A stretch of 64,000 bases of DNA from Arcticibacter sp. (GTDB lineage Bacteria; Bacteroidota; Bacteroidia; 2-12-FULL-35-15), in the NCBI GenBank assembly GCA_021155045.1, contig JAJNQB010000009.1, positions 94,625 through 158,624 of the forward strand. The letters are read 5' to 3'. Below the pieces are notes generated by a model. That model saw only the letters and a list, made by a program, of their open reading frames with translations. It ran no database searches and was not told where the DNA came from. The position numbers were made by a program, and so were the translations under genes. How positions within the stretch are numbered: position 1 is the stretch's first letter; the number at the start of each line of letters is the position of its first letter. Of the stretch, positions 32,889-41,689 are shown one piece after another.

Positions 32889-33601
32889 AAAGCCAAATAA
32901 TAATCTTTTGTAAGCTCTTTGTATTCATCCGTATAGGAATGTCGTTCATCTTTTTCAATCGTAATAGAACTTTCAGAAAAACTACGCTGGGTAAATTCAA
33001 ATCGCATCAACCATCTTTTTTCAGGCTTATCTGTGCGAGTAATTACACGCATAACTTTTGTTAGAAAAAGTTTGTTCTCCAATGCTAAATCTCTAAACAA
33101 TTCACTCTCTTTTGTAGGAAGAATAACATAAAATTTTCCTGTTGGACTTAGTAAATTTAATACCCCATTTAATAAGTCATTGTATGGTAATTGATCGGTA
33201 TGTCTAGCATTGGTTCTTGATTCTTCAATAGCTTTTGATGAATCCACAAAATAAGGGGGATTGCTTACAATCAAATCATATTTGTATTCTCTTTCTTCAT
33301 CTGAAAATTTTTGAAGTGCTGTGTTGTGAATTAATATTCGGTCTTTCCACAAGCAATTATTTACGTTTTCTTGTGCTTGTATAAATGCATTTTGGTCGAT
33401 ATCTATTGCGTCAATTTTTGCTCCTGATTTTTGAGCAAGCATTAAAGCGATAATACCTGTTCCGGTGCCAATATCTAAAATGTGTTTTGCGTTTGCTGTG
33501 TTTACCCATGCGCCCAAAAGAACAGCATCTGTTCCTACTTTCATAGCACACTTATCTTGGTTTATTTTAAATTGTTTAAAAGCAAAAGATTGGTTTGCCA
33601 T
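32885..33601 (-). CDS. trmN6: tRNA1(Val) (adenine(37)-N6)-methyltransferase
   Basis: 238 residues. The start FAFKQFKINQDKCAMKVGTDAVLLGAW, the SAM motif ILDIGTGTGIIALMLAQKS and the catalytic NPPY (DLIVSNPPYFVDS) are those of TrmN6 (YfiC). It methylates the adenine next to the anticodon of tRNA-Val. It lies downstream of rpsP and rimM on the same strand, with 92 bases after rimM. Confidence 0.9.
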   Translation of the reverse strand: MANQSFAFKQFKINQDKCAMKVGTDAVLLGAWVNTANAKHILDIGTGTGIIALMLAQKSGAKIDAIDIDQNAFIQAQENVNNCLWKDRILIHNTALQKFSDEEREYKYDLIVSNPPYFVDSSKAIEESRTNARHTDQLPYNDLLNGVLNLLSPTGKFYVILPTKESELFRDLALENKLFLTKVMRVITRTDKPEKRWLMRFEFTQRSFSESSITIEKDERHSYTDEYKELTKDYYLAF

Positions 33602-33693
33602 AAAAGGTTATTGCAGCGTAAACTTTAAATAGGTTTTAAGCAATTAGTACAATAAAGTTAAAATAATTTATTTGAGAAACAATAAAATTTTAA

Positions 33694-34248
33694 TTATTCT
33701 TCTTCTTCGGAATTGCCTTTATTGATATTGGAGTATAAATCAATTAAACCTTCAGGTGCATTTGTATGAATAGTTTTTTTTATTCTATCAATACTTAAAA
33801 CAAATTCATCTTTGATTGGAATAAGAATTTCGATGGCGTCTTTTTTTATTTGCAAAATAGCTTGTTGAGGAAAATCAAGAACAGATTCTACAACTCCAAT
33901 CTCTCCATGTTGCTTGTCGATTACAGTATATCCAGGTATTTCGTGAAAATAAAATTTATTTCCTTTTAAAGGTGGCAGAAAAGTTAAGGGAAGATATAAG
34001 CTTGTACCAACCAGCTCCGAAGCTTTTTGTGGATTATCAATACCATCAATTAAAGCAATTAGTGTATTACTTCTTACTTGACTTTTGGTAATAAAAAATG
34101 GAATTAAACCATTGTTGATTTCTACAAAAACAGATTCTAAATTTTGATATTTTTTTGGTTCATCTACATCTAAATTAAAAATGACTTCACCTTTAATTCC
34201 AACCGTTTTTGAGATATAGCCTAAAAGAAAACAATCTTTTTTCTCCAT
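33694..34248 (-). CDS. rimM: Ribosome maturation factor RimM
   Basis: 184 residues. The N-terminal RimM barrel (LLGYISKTVGIKGEVIFNLDV) and C-terminal PRC-barrel (KFYFHEIPGYTVIDKQHGEIG ... ILIPIKDEFVLSIDRIKKTI) are both present. It binds S19 and helps mature the 30S head. It follows rpsP after a hairpin, as in most bacteria. Confidence 0.95.
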   Translation of the reverse strand: MEKKDCFLLGYISKTVGIKGEVIFNLDVDEPKKYQNLESVFVEINNGLIPFFITKSQVRSNTLIALIDGIDNPQKASELVGTSLYLPLTFLPPLKGNKFYFHEIPGYTVIDKQHGEIGVVESVLDFPQQAILQIKKDAIEILIPIKDEFVLSIDRIKKTIHTNAPEGLIDLYSNINKGNSEEEE

Positions 34249-34261
34249 TTTTATTTTTTTA

Positions 34262-34292
34262 ATAAAAAAGGCAGTTGAATTTTCAACTGCCT
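34262..34292 (-). terminator. Hairpin between rpsP and rimM
   Basis: GGCAGTTGAA (34270-34279) pairs with TTCAACTGCC (34282-34291); on the minus strand it is followed by TTTTTTATT. It sits after rpsP and 14 bases before rimM, so it probably lowers rimM expression relative to rpsP. Confidence 0.75.
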
Positions 34293-34314
34293 TTGTATAT
34301 ATTTTAATTTTAAA

Positions 34315-34860
34315 TTATGCTTCTGGTTCAGCTTGAGGAGCTTCCGTTTGAGGAACTTCCGCTTCTGCTTCTGGAGCAGCTGTTTCTTCTGCAACTGGCG
34401 CAGGCGTGTTTTTAGCAGCAACTTTAGCAGCTTTAGCATCTTTAGCAGCAGCTTCAGCAGCCATACGTTTTTTGTATGAATCTTTTTCTGCAGTTGCTAA
34501 CTTATCAACTTTACCTGTTATTTTGCTTTCTTTTTCTGCAGTCCATTTAGCAAATTTAGCATCTGCTTGTTCTTGCGTTAAAGCACCTTTTGCAACACCA
34601 CCTTGTAAGTGATTTTTGTATAATACTCCTTTGTAAGAAAGTATTGCACGGCAAGTATCTGTAGGCTGTGCTCCATTGTTTAACCAAGTTAATGCTTTGT
34701 CGGCATCAATGTTAATAGTAGCAGGATTTGTAGTTGGGTTGTACGTACCAATTTTCTCAATGAATTTTCCATCTCGAGGTGCACGACCATCCGCAATTAC
34801 AATATGGAAGAAAGCTGAAGCTTTTTTACCATGACGTTGTAATCTAATCTTTACTGGCAT
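34315..34860 (-). CDS. rpsP: 30S ribosomal protein S16 with a long C-terminal tail
   Basis: 181 residues. The first 80 or so are canonical S16 (MPVKIRLQRHGKKASAFFHI, RDGKFIEKIGTYNPTTNP, ADKALTWLNNGAQPTDT). The remainder is an extension: a charged helix, then a repetitive Ala/Glu/Pro tail (APEAEAEVPQTEAPQAEPEA). Extended S16 is common in Bacteroidota. The tail's repeats produce a spurious long frame on the same strand in another phase. First gene of the rpsP-rimM-trmN6 run. Confidence 0.95.
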   Translation of the reverse strand: MPVKIRLQRHGKKASAFFHIVIADGRAPRDGKFIEKIGTYNPTTNPATINIDADKALTWLNNGAQPTDTCRAILSYKGVLYKNHLQGGVAKGALTQEQADAKFAKWTAEKESKITGKVDKLATAEKDSYKKRMAAEAAAKDAKAAKVAAKNTPAPVAEETAAPEAEAEVPQTEAPQAEPEA

Positions 34861-35119
34861 TTTCTTTTGTTTTTATTGTTTATAAAATTTTAACCCAAAT
34901 CTTTTTTGGGATTGCGAAAATAATAAAAATTATTTAATTAATACATATAAATTACCAAATTTTAGCATAAATCAATGATTTATAGGGCATTGTGAATTAT
35001 AGCTGAACGGCTACTGAAATAGATTAATTATAGATGAATTGCCTAAAATGTAGGTCAAATGCTTGATATTAAAACTTTTTTATAACTTTGCAGTCAAAAT
35101 TTTCAAACTTTTATAAAAT

Positions 35120-35941
35120 ATGTCAAACCCAACGAATTGTATTTTAGTACCTATTGATTCAACTGAACAGACTATAATTGCTCTTACTCAGACCTATAAT
35201 TTAGCTCGATTAACAAATTCCAAAATAGTATTATTAAGCGTAGATGAAGGGGAGCCTCCATTTGTTCAAAAAAAGTTGGATGAGTTAGCAAAAGAAGCTT
35301 CTGCTAAATCAGGTCAGCCTGTTGAAACAATGATTCGTAAAGGAAATGTTTATGAAGAAATCAACAAGGTTGCTGATGTATTAAACCCTTTGTTTGTAAT
35401 GATAGGTTTGTCGTCAAAAATCACATTAGGGAAAATCATTGGACAAAATGCATTTAAAATGGTGCGTGAATCCAAGCATCCAGTAATAACTATTCGTGGT
35501 AAAGTTCACCGTGATGGTTGCAAAACAATCCTTGTGCCGCTTGATTTAACAAAAGAAACTCGTGAAAAAGTAAATAAAGCTATTGAATTGGCTAAAATAT
35601 TTAATGCAGATATTCGTGTCATCTCTATTTTAACTCAAAAAGATGAAGAGGCAGAAAACAAGCTTATTTCTTATTCAAATCAAGTTTGGAAATACATCAA
35701 AGAACAAGATGTGCGTTGTACAATCAAAACATTAAGAGGGCACGATATTCCTCAAATGGTTTTAGATTATGGACACGAAGTAGAAGCCGATTTAATTTTA
35801 ATTATGAGTAAAGCAGAACTAAGTATGAAAGAATTTTTTATTGGAACAGTTGCTCAGCGTATTATCAATGAAAGTGATATCCCTGTTGTGAGTTACAGAC
35901 CAATGGAACGTAAAGATACTTCGGTATTTACTCCATACTAG
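35120..35941 (+). CDS. Universal stress protein, tandem UspA domains
   Basis: 273 residues with two Usp domains: the first starts NCILVPIDSTEQTIIALTQT, the second after about residue 137 (CKTILVPLDLTKETREKVNKAIELA). Both carry the Asp near the first strand. The ATP-binding G-x2-G-x9-G motif is not clear in either domain (VMIGLSSKITLGKIIGQNA is the nearest). Usp proteins help stress survival, often in starvation. It ends just before a strong bidirectional terminator. Confidence 0.88.
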   Translation: MSNPTNCILVPIDSTEQTIIALTQTYNLARLTNSKIVLLSVDEGEPPFVQKKLDELAKEASAKSGQPVETMIRKGNVYEEINKVADVLNPLFVMIGLSSKITLGKIIGQNAFKMVRESKHPVITIRGKVHRDGCKTILVPLDLTKETREKVNKAIELAKIFNADIRVISILTQKDEEAENKLISYSNQVWKYIKEQDVRCTIKTLRGHDIPQMVLDYGHEVEADLILIMSKAELSMKEFFIGTVAQRIINESDIPVVSYRPMERKDTSVFTPY

Positions 35942-35962
35942 TTAAAAATAGATTCATTAATA

Positions 35963-36000
35963 AAAAAAATCCCCTCAAAATTTTTTGAGGGGATTTTTTT
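35963..36000. terminator. Bidirectional Rho-independent terminator
   Basis: TCCCCTCAAAA pairs with TTTTGAGGGGA (35970-35993) with A8 before and T7 after, so it works on both strands. It lies between the convergent usp gene and the secreted-protein gene. Confidence 0.9.
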
Positions 36001-36499
36001 ATTCTTCTATTGGACTTGTTGTAATTGTGCTATCTGCTTCATTTGTTGTTGGAACAGCTTTAGGAAGTGGTTTAGGCTTCTTTTTGTTTTTTTGAGTTCC
36101 ACTAAAAGTATAAGTATGTTCTATTTTCCCTTTTTTTCGAATAGTTGCTGTACCTTCAATTTTGTCATCATTTACGGTACCTTCCCACGAAAAACGTTCT
36201 TGTGTTTCGTTGTTTTTTAATTCAACAGTAAACTTTACAATTACAGAACCAGAAGTAGAATCAATAGTATATTCATAATCAGGTTGACCAATAAAACCTG
36301 CTTGAGTCATAAACATTGATTTGTACTTACCTGTCATAAAACTAACATCGTCTTTAATCGGCTCTGATTTTTTCTTGTCCTGTTCGGTGAGCGTAATGGC
36401 AAATATTTTGCCATCAACAGGGCTTTTAACTTTTTTTCCTTGAGCAAAAATAGTACTCGATACAAAAAGCAAAATAGGAAGTATTGATAGTTTTTTCAT
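35999..36499 (-). CDS. Secreted protein of unknown function
   Basis: 166 residues with signal peptide (KKLSILPILLFVSSTIFAQ). The mature part looks like a small beta-barrel (YTIDSTSGSVIVKFTVELKN, FSWEGTVNDDKIEGTATIRK) and ends in a Lys/Pro then Ser/Thr-rich tail. No named family recognised. Confidence 0.65.
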   Translation of the reverse strand: MKKLSILPILLFVSSTIFAQGKKVKSPVDGKIFAITLTEQDKKKSEPIKDDVSFMTGKYKSMFMTQAGFIGQPDYEYTIDSTSGSVIVKFTVELKNNETQERFSWEGTVNDDKIEGTATIRKKGKIEHTYTFSGTQKNKKKPKPLPKAVPTTNEADSTITTSPIEE

Positions 36500-36527
36500 T
36501 TATAAATTTATTTATCTATTTATGTGT

Positions 36528-36659
36528 TTACAAATAACCACCCATTTCGGTTTTTATTCTATGTCGTTTCCCTTGGCAATCTTTCTGTCCAGCACATGAG
36601 CTAAAAAGCAAGGCAGAAACAAGCAGACAGGTTGTAATAATTAAAAAATGTTTTTTCAT
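36528..36659 (-). CDS. Small lipoprotein of 43 residues
   Basis: ATG at 36659 opens MKKHFLIITTCLLVSALLFS followed by SCAGQKDCQGKRHRIKTEMGGYL and TAA. The lipobox LFSSC predicts a lipid-anchored product with a mature part of about 23 residues. The ending RxKTEMGGYx is a recurring feature of tiny Bacteroidota lipoproteins. It lies between the Spt gene and the secreted-protein gene on the same strand. Function unknown. Confidence 0.7.
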   Translation of the reverse strand: MKKHFLIITTCLLVSALLFSSCAGQKDCQGKRHRIKTEMGGYL

Positions 36660-36679
36660 GACAGTAGTTTTTTTGTTGT

Positions 36680-37945
36680 TTATGCTTTTACATGAAAGTC
36701 GCTAATGGCAGATATTTTTTCTGCTTGATATTCTCCTGCTTTTAATTTACCTACAATTTTTGAGAACGATTCTATTGTATAATTTACATCTTCTAGCGTA
36801 TGAACCGCTGTTGGAATTAATCTTAAAATAATCATTCCTTTTGGTACTACAGGGTAAACGACCATAGAGCAGAAAATATTGTAGTTCTCTCGTAAATCTA
36901 TGATTAAATTTGTTGCTTCAGGTATTGAACCATTTAAATATACAGGAGTTACGCATGAATTGGTATCGCCAATATTAAATCCTGCTTTTGTTAATCCTGA
37001 TTGTAATGCGTCTGTAATTTCCCACAATTTGTTTTTTAATTGAGGTTGAGTGCGAATTAACTCCATACGTTTTAATGCTCCAATTACAAGAGGTAATGGT
37101 AAAGCTTTTGCAAATATTTGAGAACGCATATTGTAACGCATGTATTCAATCACATCGGCATCGCTCGAAATATATCCTCCAATTAAAGCAAATGATTTTG
37201 CAAATGTTCCAAAATAAATATCTATTCCATCTTGGCAACCTTGTTCTTCGCCTGTTCCTGCACCTGTTTTACCAAGTGTTCCAACACCATGAGCATCATC
37301 AACAAATAAACGGAATTTGAATTTCTTTTTTAAAGCAACAATTTCTTTTAGTTTTCCTTGGTCGCCACGCATACCAAATACACCTTCGGTAATTACTAGG
37401 ATAGAACCATTTTGTTCTTCAGCCAATTTTGTAGCACGTTCTAATTGTTTTTCGCAATCAGCAATGTCGTTGTGTTTAAAAACATAGCGTTTCCCCATGT
37501 GTAAACGCACGCCATCAAGAATACAAGCATGGCTTTCTGCATCATATACAACAACATCTCGTCTATCTAAAATACAATCAATAGCCGAAACCATTGCTTG
37601 ATAACCGAAATTACAAAGAATCGTATCTTCTTTTTGTCCGAATGCGGATAGTTCTTTTTCTAATTGTTCGTGATAAGTAGAATTTCCGCTCATCATACGG
37701 GCACCCATTGGTTTTGCTAAACCGTGAGCAGCAGTGGCATCAGCATCAGCTTTTCTAACTTCAGGATGGTTTGCTAATCCTAGATAGTTGTTTAAACTCC
37801 AGTTTAATCTTTCTTTACCTCTGAACATCATTCTGGGCCCAATATCACCTTCTAATCTGGGGAATGTAAAATAGCCGTGAGCTTCTTTAGCGTGTTCACC
37901 TAAAGGTCCACGATTTTCTTTTAATTTTTCAAATAAATCTTTCAT
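36680..37945 (-). CDS. spt: Serine palmitoyltransferase-type alpha-oxoamine synthase
   Basis: From ATG 37945 (MKDLFEKLKENRGPLGEHA) the product is about 421 residues; an ATG-like start at 37993 adds 16 unlikely residues. It is a PLP enzyme of the alpha-oxoamine synthase group: YDAESHACILDGVRL, LVITEGVFGMRGDQGKL, LFVDDAHGVGTLGKTG, and the PLP-lysine motif YFGTFAKSFALIGGYI. Family members make 3-ketosphinganine, aminooxononanoate or aminoketobutyrate; length and segment style fit the Bacteroidota Spt that starts sphingolipid synthesis from serine and palmitoyl-CoA. Confidence 0.8.
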   Translation of the reverse strand: MKDLFEKLKENRGPLGEHAKEAHGYFTFPRLEGDIGPRMMFRGKERLNWSLNNYLGLANHPEVRKADADATAAHGLAKPMGARMMSGNSTYHEQLEKELSAFGQKEDTILCNFGYQAMVSAIDCILDRRDVVVYDAESHACILDGVRLHMGKRYVFKHNDIADCEKQLERATKLAEEQNGSILVITEGVFGMRGDQGKLKEIVALKKKFKFRLFVDDAHGVGTLGKTGAGTGEEQGCQDGIDIYFGTFAKSFALIGGYISSDADVIEYMRYNMRSQIFAKALPLPLVIGALKRMELIRTQPQLKNKLWEITDALQSGLTKAGFNIGDTNSCVTPVYLNGSIPEATNLIIDLRENYNIFCSMVVYPVVPKGMIILRLIPTAVHTLEDVNYTIESFSKIVGKLKAGEYQAEKISAISDFHVKA

Positions 37946-38060
37946 GTAAGTATAGTGTTTGTTCTTTTGTTTCTGTTCTTTTAAAAGCACCACAAAATTA
38001 AGCTATTGTAAGGTATTTACAAAAAGCTTTCATTAAAAAGTTTTTAGGAGATATAAACAG

Positions 38061-38090
38061 AAAATCTCGCTGTTTAATGCGAGATTTTGT
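38061..38090 (-). terminator. Hairpin terminator upstream of spt
   Basis: AAAATCTCGC (38061-38070) pairs with GCGAGATTTT (38079-38088). It lies between tRNA-His and spt and probably ends the tRNA transcript. Confidence 0.65.
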
Positions 38091-38102
38091 CTGATTTTTT
38101 TG

Positions 38103-38177
38103 GGTGGCTAATGGGACTCGAACCCACGACCCTCGGTACCACAAACCGATATTCTAACCAACTGAACTATAGCCACC
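38103..38177 (-). tRNA. tRNA-His (anticodon GTG)
   Basis: The minus strand folds into a cloverleaf: acceptor GTGGCTA/TAGCCAC with an extra 5' G facing C73, the hallmark of tRNA-His; D arm GTTCAGTTGGTTAGAAT; anticodon arm ATCGG TTTGTGG TACCGA with GTG; T arm with GGTTCGAGTCC. The 3' CCA is not fully encoded. Confidence 0.97.
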
Positions 38178-38234
38178 ATATAATTTTGAGATTGCAAAGA
38201 TATATTTTTTTAGTATTTAAGAAATATTAAAATA

Positions 38235-38271
38235 AAAAAAAGGTAAATATTTTGAAGTACTTACCTTTTTT
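38235..38271. terminator. Bidirectional terminator
   Basis: AAAAAGGTAA (38236-38245) pairs with TTACCTTTTT (38261-38270), flanked by A and T runs. It follows the TPR-protein gene on the minus strand. Confidence 0.75.
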
Positions 38272-38288
38272 AAATTAATTTATATATA

Positions 38289-39377
38289 CTACTTTCCTTG
38301 CATTTGTTGTTTTTGATTATCTTTTTGTTCTTGTTTGCAGCCTTCAGCAAGGGGTTTTGCTTCCTCAAAGCCAAAAGATGCAGCCATCATAAAATCTTTA
38401 CATGCGCTATTATCACTTGCATCTTGGTTGGCTAAACCTCTTTTGTAATAGGCAGCACCATCCGTTGGTTTTATTCTTATAGCTTGATTGTAGTCATATA
38501 TAGCTGATTTATATTTTTGCATTCCTTCACAAGAATAAGCACGTTGAATATAAGCTTCATAGTTATTTGGGTCTAGCCTAACAACTGTTGTAAAATCGTT
38601 AAATGCTAATCCGTAATTATCGGCAGCATTGTATGCTAAGCCACGCAAAAAGAATACTTGTAAGGTATCTGGTTTTATTTTTAATGCTTTATCATAATCG
38701 GTAATTGCTTTGGCATATTTTTTTAATTGTACATTGCATTGTGCTCTTTTAATATATGCATCAAACGATTCGCCATTAAGCAGAATAGCAGCATTATAAT
38801 CTTCGTATGCAGCTTTGTAATCCTTTTCTGCAAATTTTTTGTCGCCAGAAAAAACATAAGCAGATGAAATATCAGAACAAGTATTTTTATCGAAAAGTGA
38901 TTTTGCTTTTTCATTTCCTTGTTTTTTTGCTTTTTGCAAATCCATGCAACCTTTGTCTTTTTGCCCTTTTGCTATGTACATAATACCTCTTTGGCAAATT
39001 GCTTCTGTGTATTTTGGATCAATTGAAACGGCTTTTTCGTAATCAGCAAGTGCTTCTTCGTTTTTGCTTTGGTTTTCCAATGCCATTCCTCTTCCATAAT
39101 AAGGCAATGCTAAATCGTGATTATAAATGAATCCATCAGGCATATCAGATGTTGATTTTTGGTAATCATTCATCTTGCTGTATTTTTCCATCTTATCAAG
39201 GTAGGATGTTACTACAGCATCATTTAATTTAATTGCTTTTGAAAAATCTTCTTCTGCACCTTTAAAATTAGAAGATGCTAGTTTAGCATTTCCATTTTTA
39301 AGTAATTCGGGTAAGCTCTGAGCATTTATGTATAATATAGTTATTACTAATGTTAGCGTTAATAAACTTTTTTTCAT
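38289..39377 (-). CDS. Exported TPR-repeat protein
   Basis: 362 residues with a signal peptide (KSLLTLTLVITILYINAQ). It contains about seven tetratricopeptide repeats, for example LPYYGRGMALENQSKNEEAL, AYEDYNAAILLNGESFDAY and AIYDYNQAIRIKPTDGAAYY. TPRs bind partner proteins; the partner is unknown. It ends at a terminator and follows the deiminase gene on the same strand. Confidence 0.85.
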   Translation of the reverse strand: MKKSLLTLTLVITILYINAQSLPELLKNGNAKLASSNFKGAEEDFSKAIKLNDAVVTSYLDKMEKYSKMNDYQKSTSDMPDGFIYNHDLALPYYGRGMALENQSKNEEALADYEKAVSIDPKYTEAICQRGIMYIAKGQKDKGCMDLQKAKKQGNEKAKSLFDKNTCSDISSAYVFSGDKKFAEKDYKAAYEDYNAAILLNGESFDAYIKRAQCNVQLKKYAKAITDYDKALKIKPDTLQVFFLRGLAYNAADNYGLAFNDFTTVVRLDPNNYEAYIQRAYSCEGMQKYKSAIYDYNQAIRIKPTDGAAYYKRGLANQDASDNSACKDFMMAASFGFEEAKPLAEGCKQEQKDNQKQQMQGK

Positions 39378-39412
39378 GTTTTGTTTTTCGTTTTTTTTTA
39401 ATCAATTTGCAT

Positions 39413-41197
39413 TTATCGTACCATTAATTTTTGAGTGAACCTGCCATATTCTGTATCAACAGTGATAAGGTAGGCTCCTGCATTTATTTCAATTGAATTT
39501 AAAAAATAATTTTTATCTCCAGCAGGCATTTCGCCATCATAAATTGAAAGTACAATATTACCTAACATATCATAAAGTTTGATGCTTCCTTTTGTTGATT
39601 TGTTAAAATTCAAAGGTATGCAAGTGATTCCATGAGATGGATTAGGATAGGCAGGTTTGAATTCAAAATTAAATGATTCGTTAATACTTGTTACACCAAG
39701 TACATCAAACTCAAAATTACCAATAGGAGCAGGCATCGGGCGAACTTGTTCTTTTCCTGAATTTGCATGTGCTTTTATGTAATAATAAACATGGGTGCCA
39801 ACTGGTTGGGCAGGAATAAATCCAGTCCAAGTATTGTTAGTAATGTTTGTTAATGTCATAGGTACAGAAGAATAGGGAATAGAAGCAGTATCCGTTGTAT
39901 AATACAAAGTTGCATACTGTACTCCCGTTCTGTGTTGAATACGTGCATCTACTTGATATGGAGTTACTGTATTTGTTGTGTTTGGTAGATTTTGGTGAAC
40001 AATTAACAATGGGTCTGTAACACCTACTGTGTGTGTAATGCAATGTAAAGAACCGCTTGCGCTGATTGTTTGGTTAGAGTTTATTCCAACAATATTGTAG
40101 CCTGGCATTGCATCTCTCCAAATACGTAAAGCTGTTGTGTCATATTGCATGTAATATTGAGGAACAATAACAGTTTTGTTTATGATGCATGAATTTGCAT
40201 ACGTTAAATAATTGCCGGTAGTATTTGGGTATGTAAATCCATTTAATTGGTCTGGTGGTTGTGGTATGCGAATAACTTTATATGGTGTACCAAATGCAGA
40301 ATTAAAGTTGTTAAGTACATATTGCAAATTGGCTTCAATTTGCGGTCCATCAGCTATTCCAGCAGGATATTGACCTACAAGAAGAGTTTCTTCATTCAAT
40401 AATTTCATGTGCATATCAATATGATGGATTCCATCATAAGGCAATGTTTCCATTTTTATATAGCGATTGATACCCATAAAATCATCCATTACCTGATTGA
40501 TTTGTGTTTCAGTCATGGTAGAGTTTTCATTTAAAATAAGTTTGGAAGAAAAAGCTGTTCCTAAACCATCACTCATGTAATTTCCTCCTGTGTGAACCAC
40601 TCTGTTTGGGCTTACGGTAGTTTCGTACAATGGAATATTCAGTTTTCTGGCAATTGCACGAGGAATAGTATCATCATCAACACGAGTTGGACGGTTGTAT
40701 TTCCAATCTACTAAGATTAACGAATCTACATCATTTACATAACAAGAGTTTGCCATATAATCACGAATCCAAACAGCATCACAACGCGTTTGAATAAAAT
40801 GAACATTTGATAATGGAATGCTGTTGCTAGTCAGATAGTTTTTTATTGAAGTAGAGTCAGGATAGCCCGTTTGAGGGCATTGCGGACCACAAATGATATA
40901 TACTTGAGTTTCTAATCGTGCAGCACGAACAATTTCTTTTAATACAGAAGGATAGCTAATCCAAGTAATGGTAAGTGCTTGAATTTCTTCCCATTGCCCC
41001 ATGTTACGAACAGGAACGCCTGGTGGAGTAGTAAATCCACGAGTATCAATTGTAGGGTCTTCCCAACCTGGACTTTGCATTAATAATAACTCATCTGCAG
41101 AAAAACCAACAGGTAAATCTGATTGTGCAAAAGAACTAGAATAGCCAGCAATTAAGGTTGAAATTGCCAATGTAAATTTTAGTAAATTTTTTTTCAT
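39413..41197 (-). CDS. Secreted agmatine/peptidylarginine deiminase-family protein with T9SS sorting domain
   Basis: 594 residues. After a signal peptide (KFTLAISTLIAGYSSSFAQ) comes a guanidino-group-modifying domain: CDAVWIRDYMANSC, NRVVHTGGNYMSDGLG, DGIHHIDMHMKLL and the catalytic Cys near residue 386 in SGSLHCITHTVG. An Ig-like segment follows and then a T9SS sorting domain (YPNPSHGITC ... IKLYDMLGNIVLSIYDGE). It would convert arginine or agmatine to citrulline-type products outside the cell or on its surface. Porphyromonas peptidylarginine deiminase has this same layout, but which substrate is used here is not visible. Confidence 0.88.
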   Translation of the reverse strand: MKKNLLKFTLAISTLIAGYSSSFAQSDLPVGFSADELLLMQSPGWEDPTIDTRGFTTPPGVPVRNMGQWEEIQALTITWISYPSVLKEIVRAARLETQVYIICGPQCPQTGYPDSTSIKNYLTSNSIPLSNVHFIQTRCDAVWIRDYMANSCYVNDVDSLILVDWKYNRPTRVDDDTIPRAIARKLNIPLYETTVSPNRVVHTGGNYMSDGLGTAFSSKLILNENSTMTETQINQVMDDFMGINRYIKMETLPYDGIHHIDMHMKLLNEETLLVGQYPAGIADGPQIEANLQYVLNNFNSAFGTPYKVIRIPQPPDQLNGFTYPNTTGNYLTYANSCIINKTVIVPQYYMQYDTTALRIWRDAMPGYNIVGINSNQTISASGSLHCITHTVGVTDPLLIVHQNLPNTTNTVTPYQVDARIQHRTGVQYATLYYTTDTASIPYSSVPMTLTNITNNTWTGFIPAQPVGTHVYYYIKAHANSGKEQVRPMPAPIGNFEFDVLGVTSINESFNFEFKPAYPNPSHGITCIPLNFNKSTKGSIKLYDMLGNIVLSIYDGEMPAGDKNYFLNSIEINAGAYLITVDTEYGRFTQKLMVR

Positions 41198-41283
41198 TAT
41201 TTTAGAGAGGTATAATTTTTAGTGAAAGTATATTAAATTTGTAAAAAAAGCAATTTTTAAGTCCAATAAAATCATTCCCAATT

Positions 41284-41685
41284 ATGAAAAAAAATAAGGT
41301 GTTGCTTGTGTTTGTTGTATTAGCGTTTGTTTTCAATAGCTTTATATCATCAAATTGTGCTGTGAGTTATAATGGTATTTACGCTTTTAAGATTGACAAT
41401 GAACATTCGGCTGTTTTACGTTTTTATGAAGATGGAACTGTTTTGGCTTCTACATCTGTAAACGATTATTTTGATGTGATGACTTGGTTTAATAAGGATA
41501 ATAAAGATAGAGTATTAAAAGGAAAATATAAAATCAAGAAATGTACTGTTTCGTTTGATGTAGAAGGAGATACAGGAAAACAGAGCTATGAAGGAATTAT
41601 AGTTGGTAATGCAATTGATTTTACATTAAAAGATAAAACAAGTAAAAAATCAACAAATAGAACGTATTCGTTTTTTGTTTTGTAA
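41284..41685 (+). CDS. Small exported protein of unknown function
   Basis: 133 residues with an N-terminal signal (KVLLVFVVLAFVFNSFISS). The mature part (YAFKIDNEHSAVLRFYEDGT, KGKYKIKKCTVSFDVEGD, YEGIIVGNAIDFTLKDKT) resembles a small lipocalin-like or copper-binding beta-barrel. It converges on the ABC transporter gene with four bases between stops. Confidence 0.65.
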   Translation: MKKNKVLLVFVVLAFVFNSFISSNCAVSYNGIYAFKIDNEHSAVLRFYEDGTVLASTSVNDYFDVMTWFNKDNKDRVLKGKYKIKKCTVSFDVEGDTGKQSYEGIIVGNAIDFTLKDKTSKKSTNRTYSFFVL

Positions 41686-41689
41686 AAAA

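Noticed and set aside
34251..34439. 62-codon Leu/Lys-rich frame inside rpsP
   Set aside because: It is the shifted reading of the Ala/Glu/Pro-coding tail of S16, so its odd composition is an artefact.
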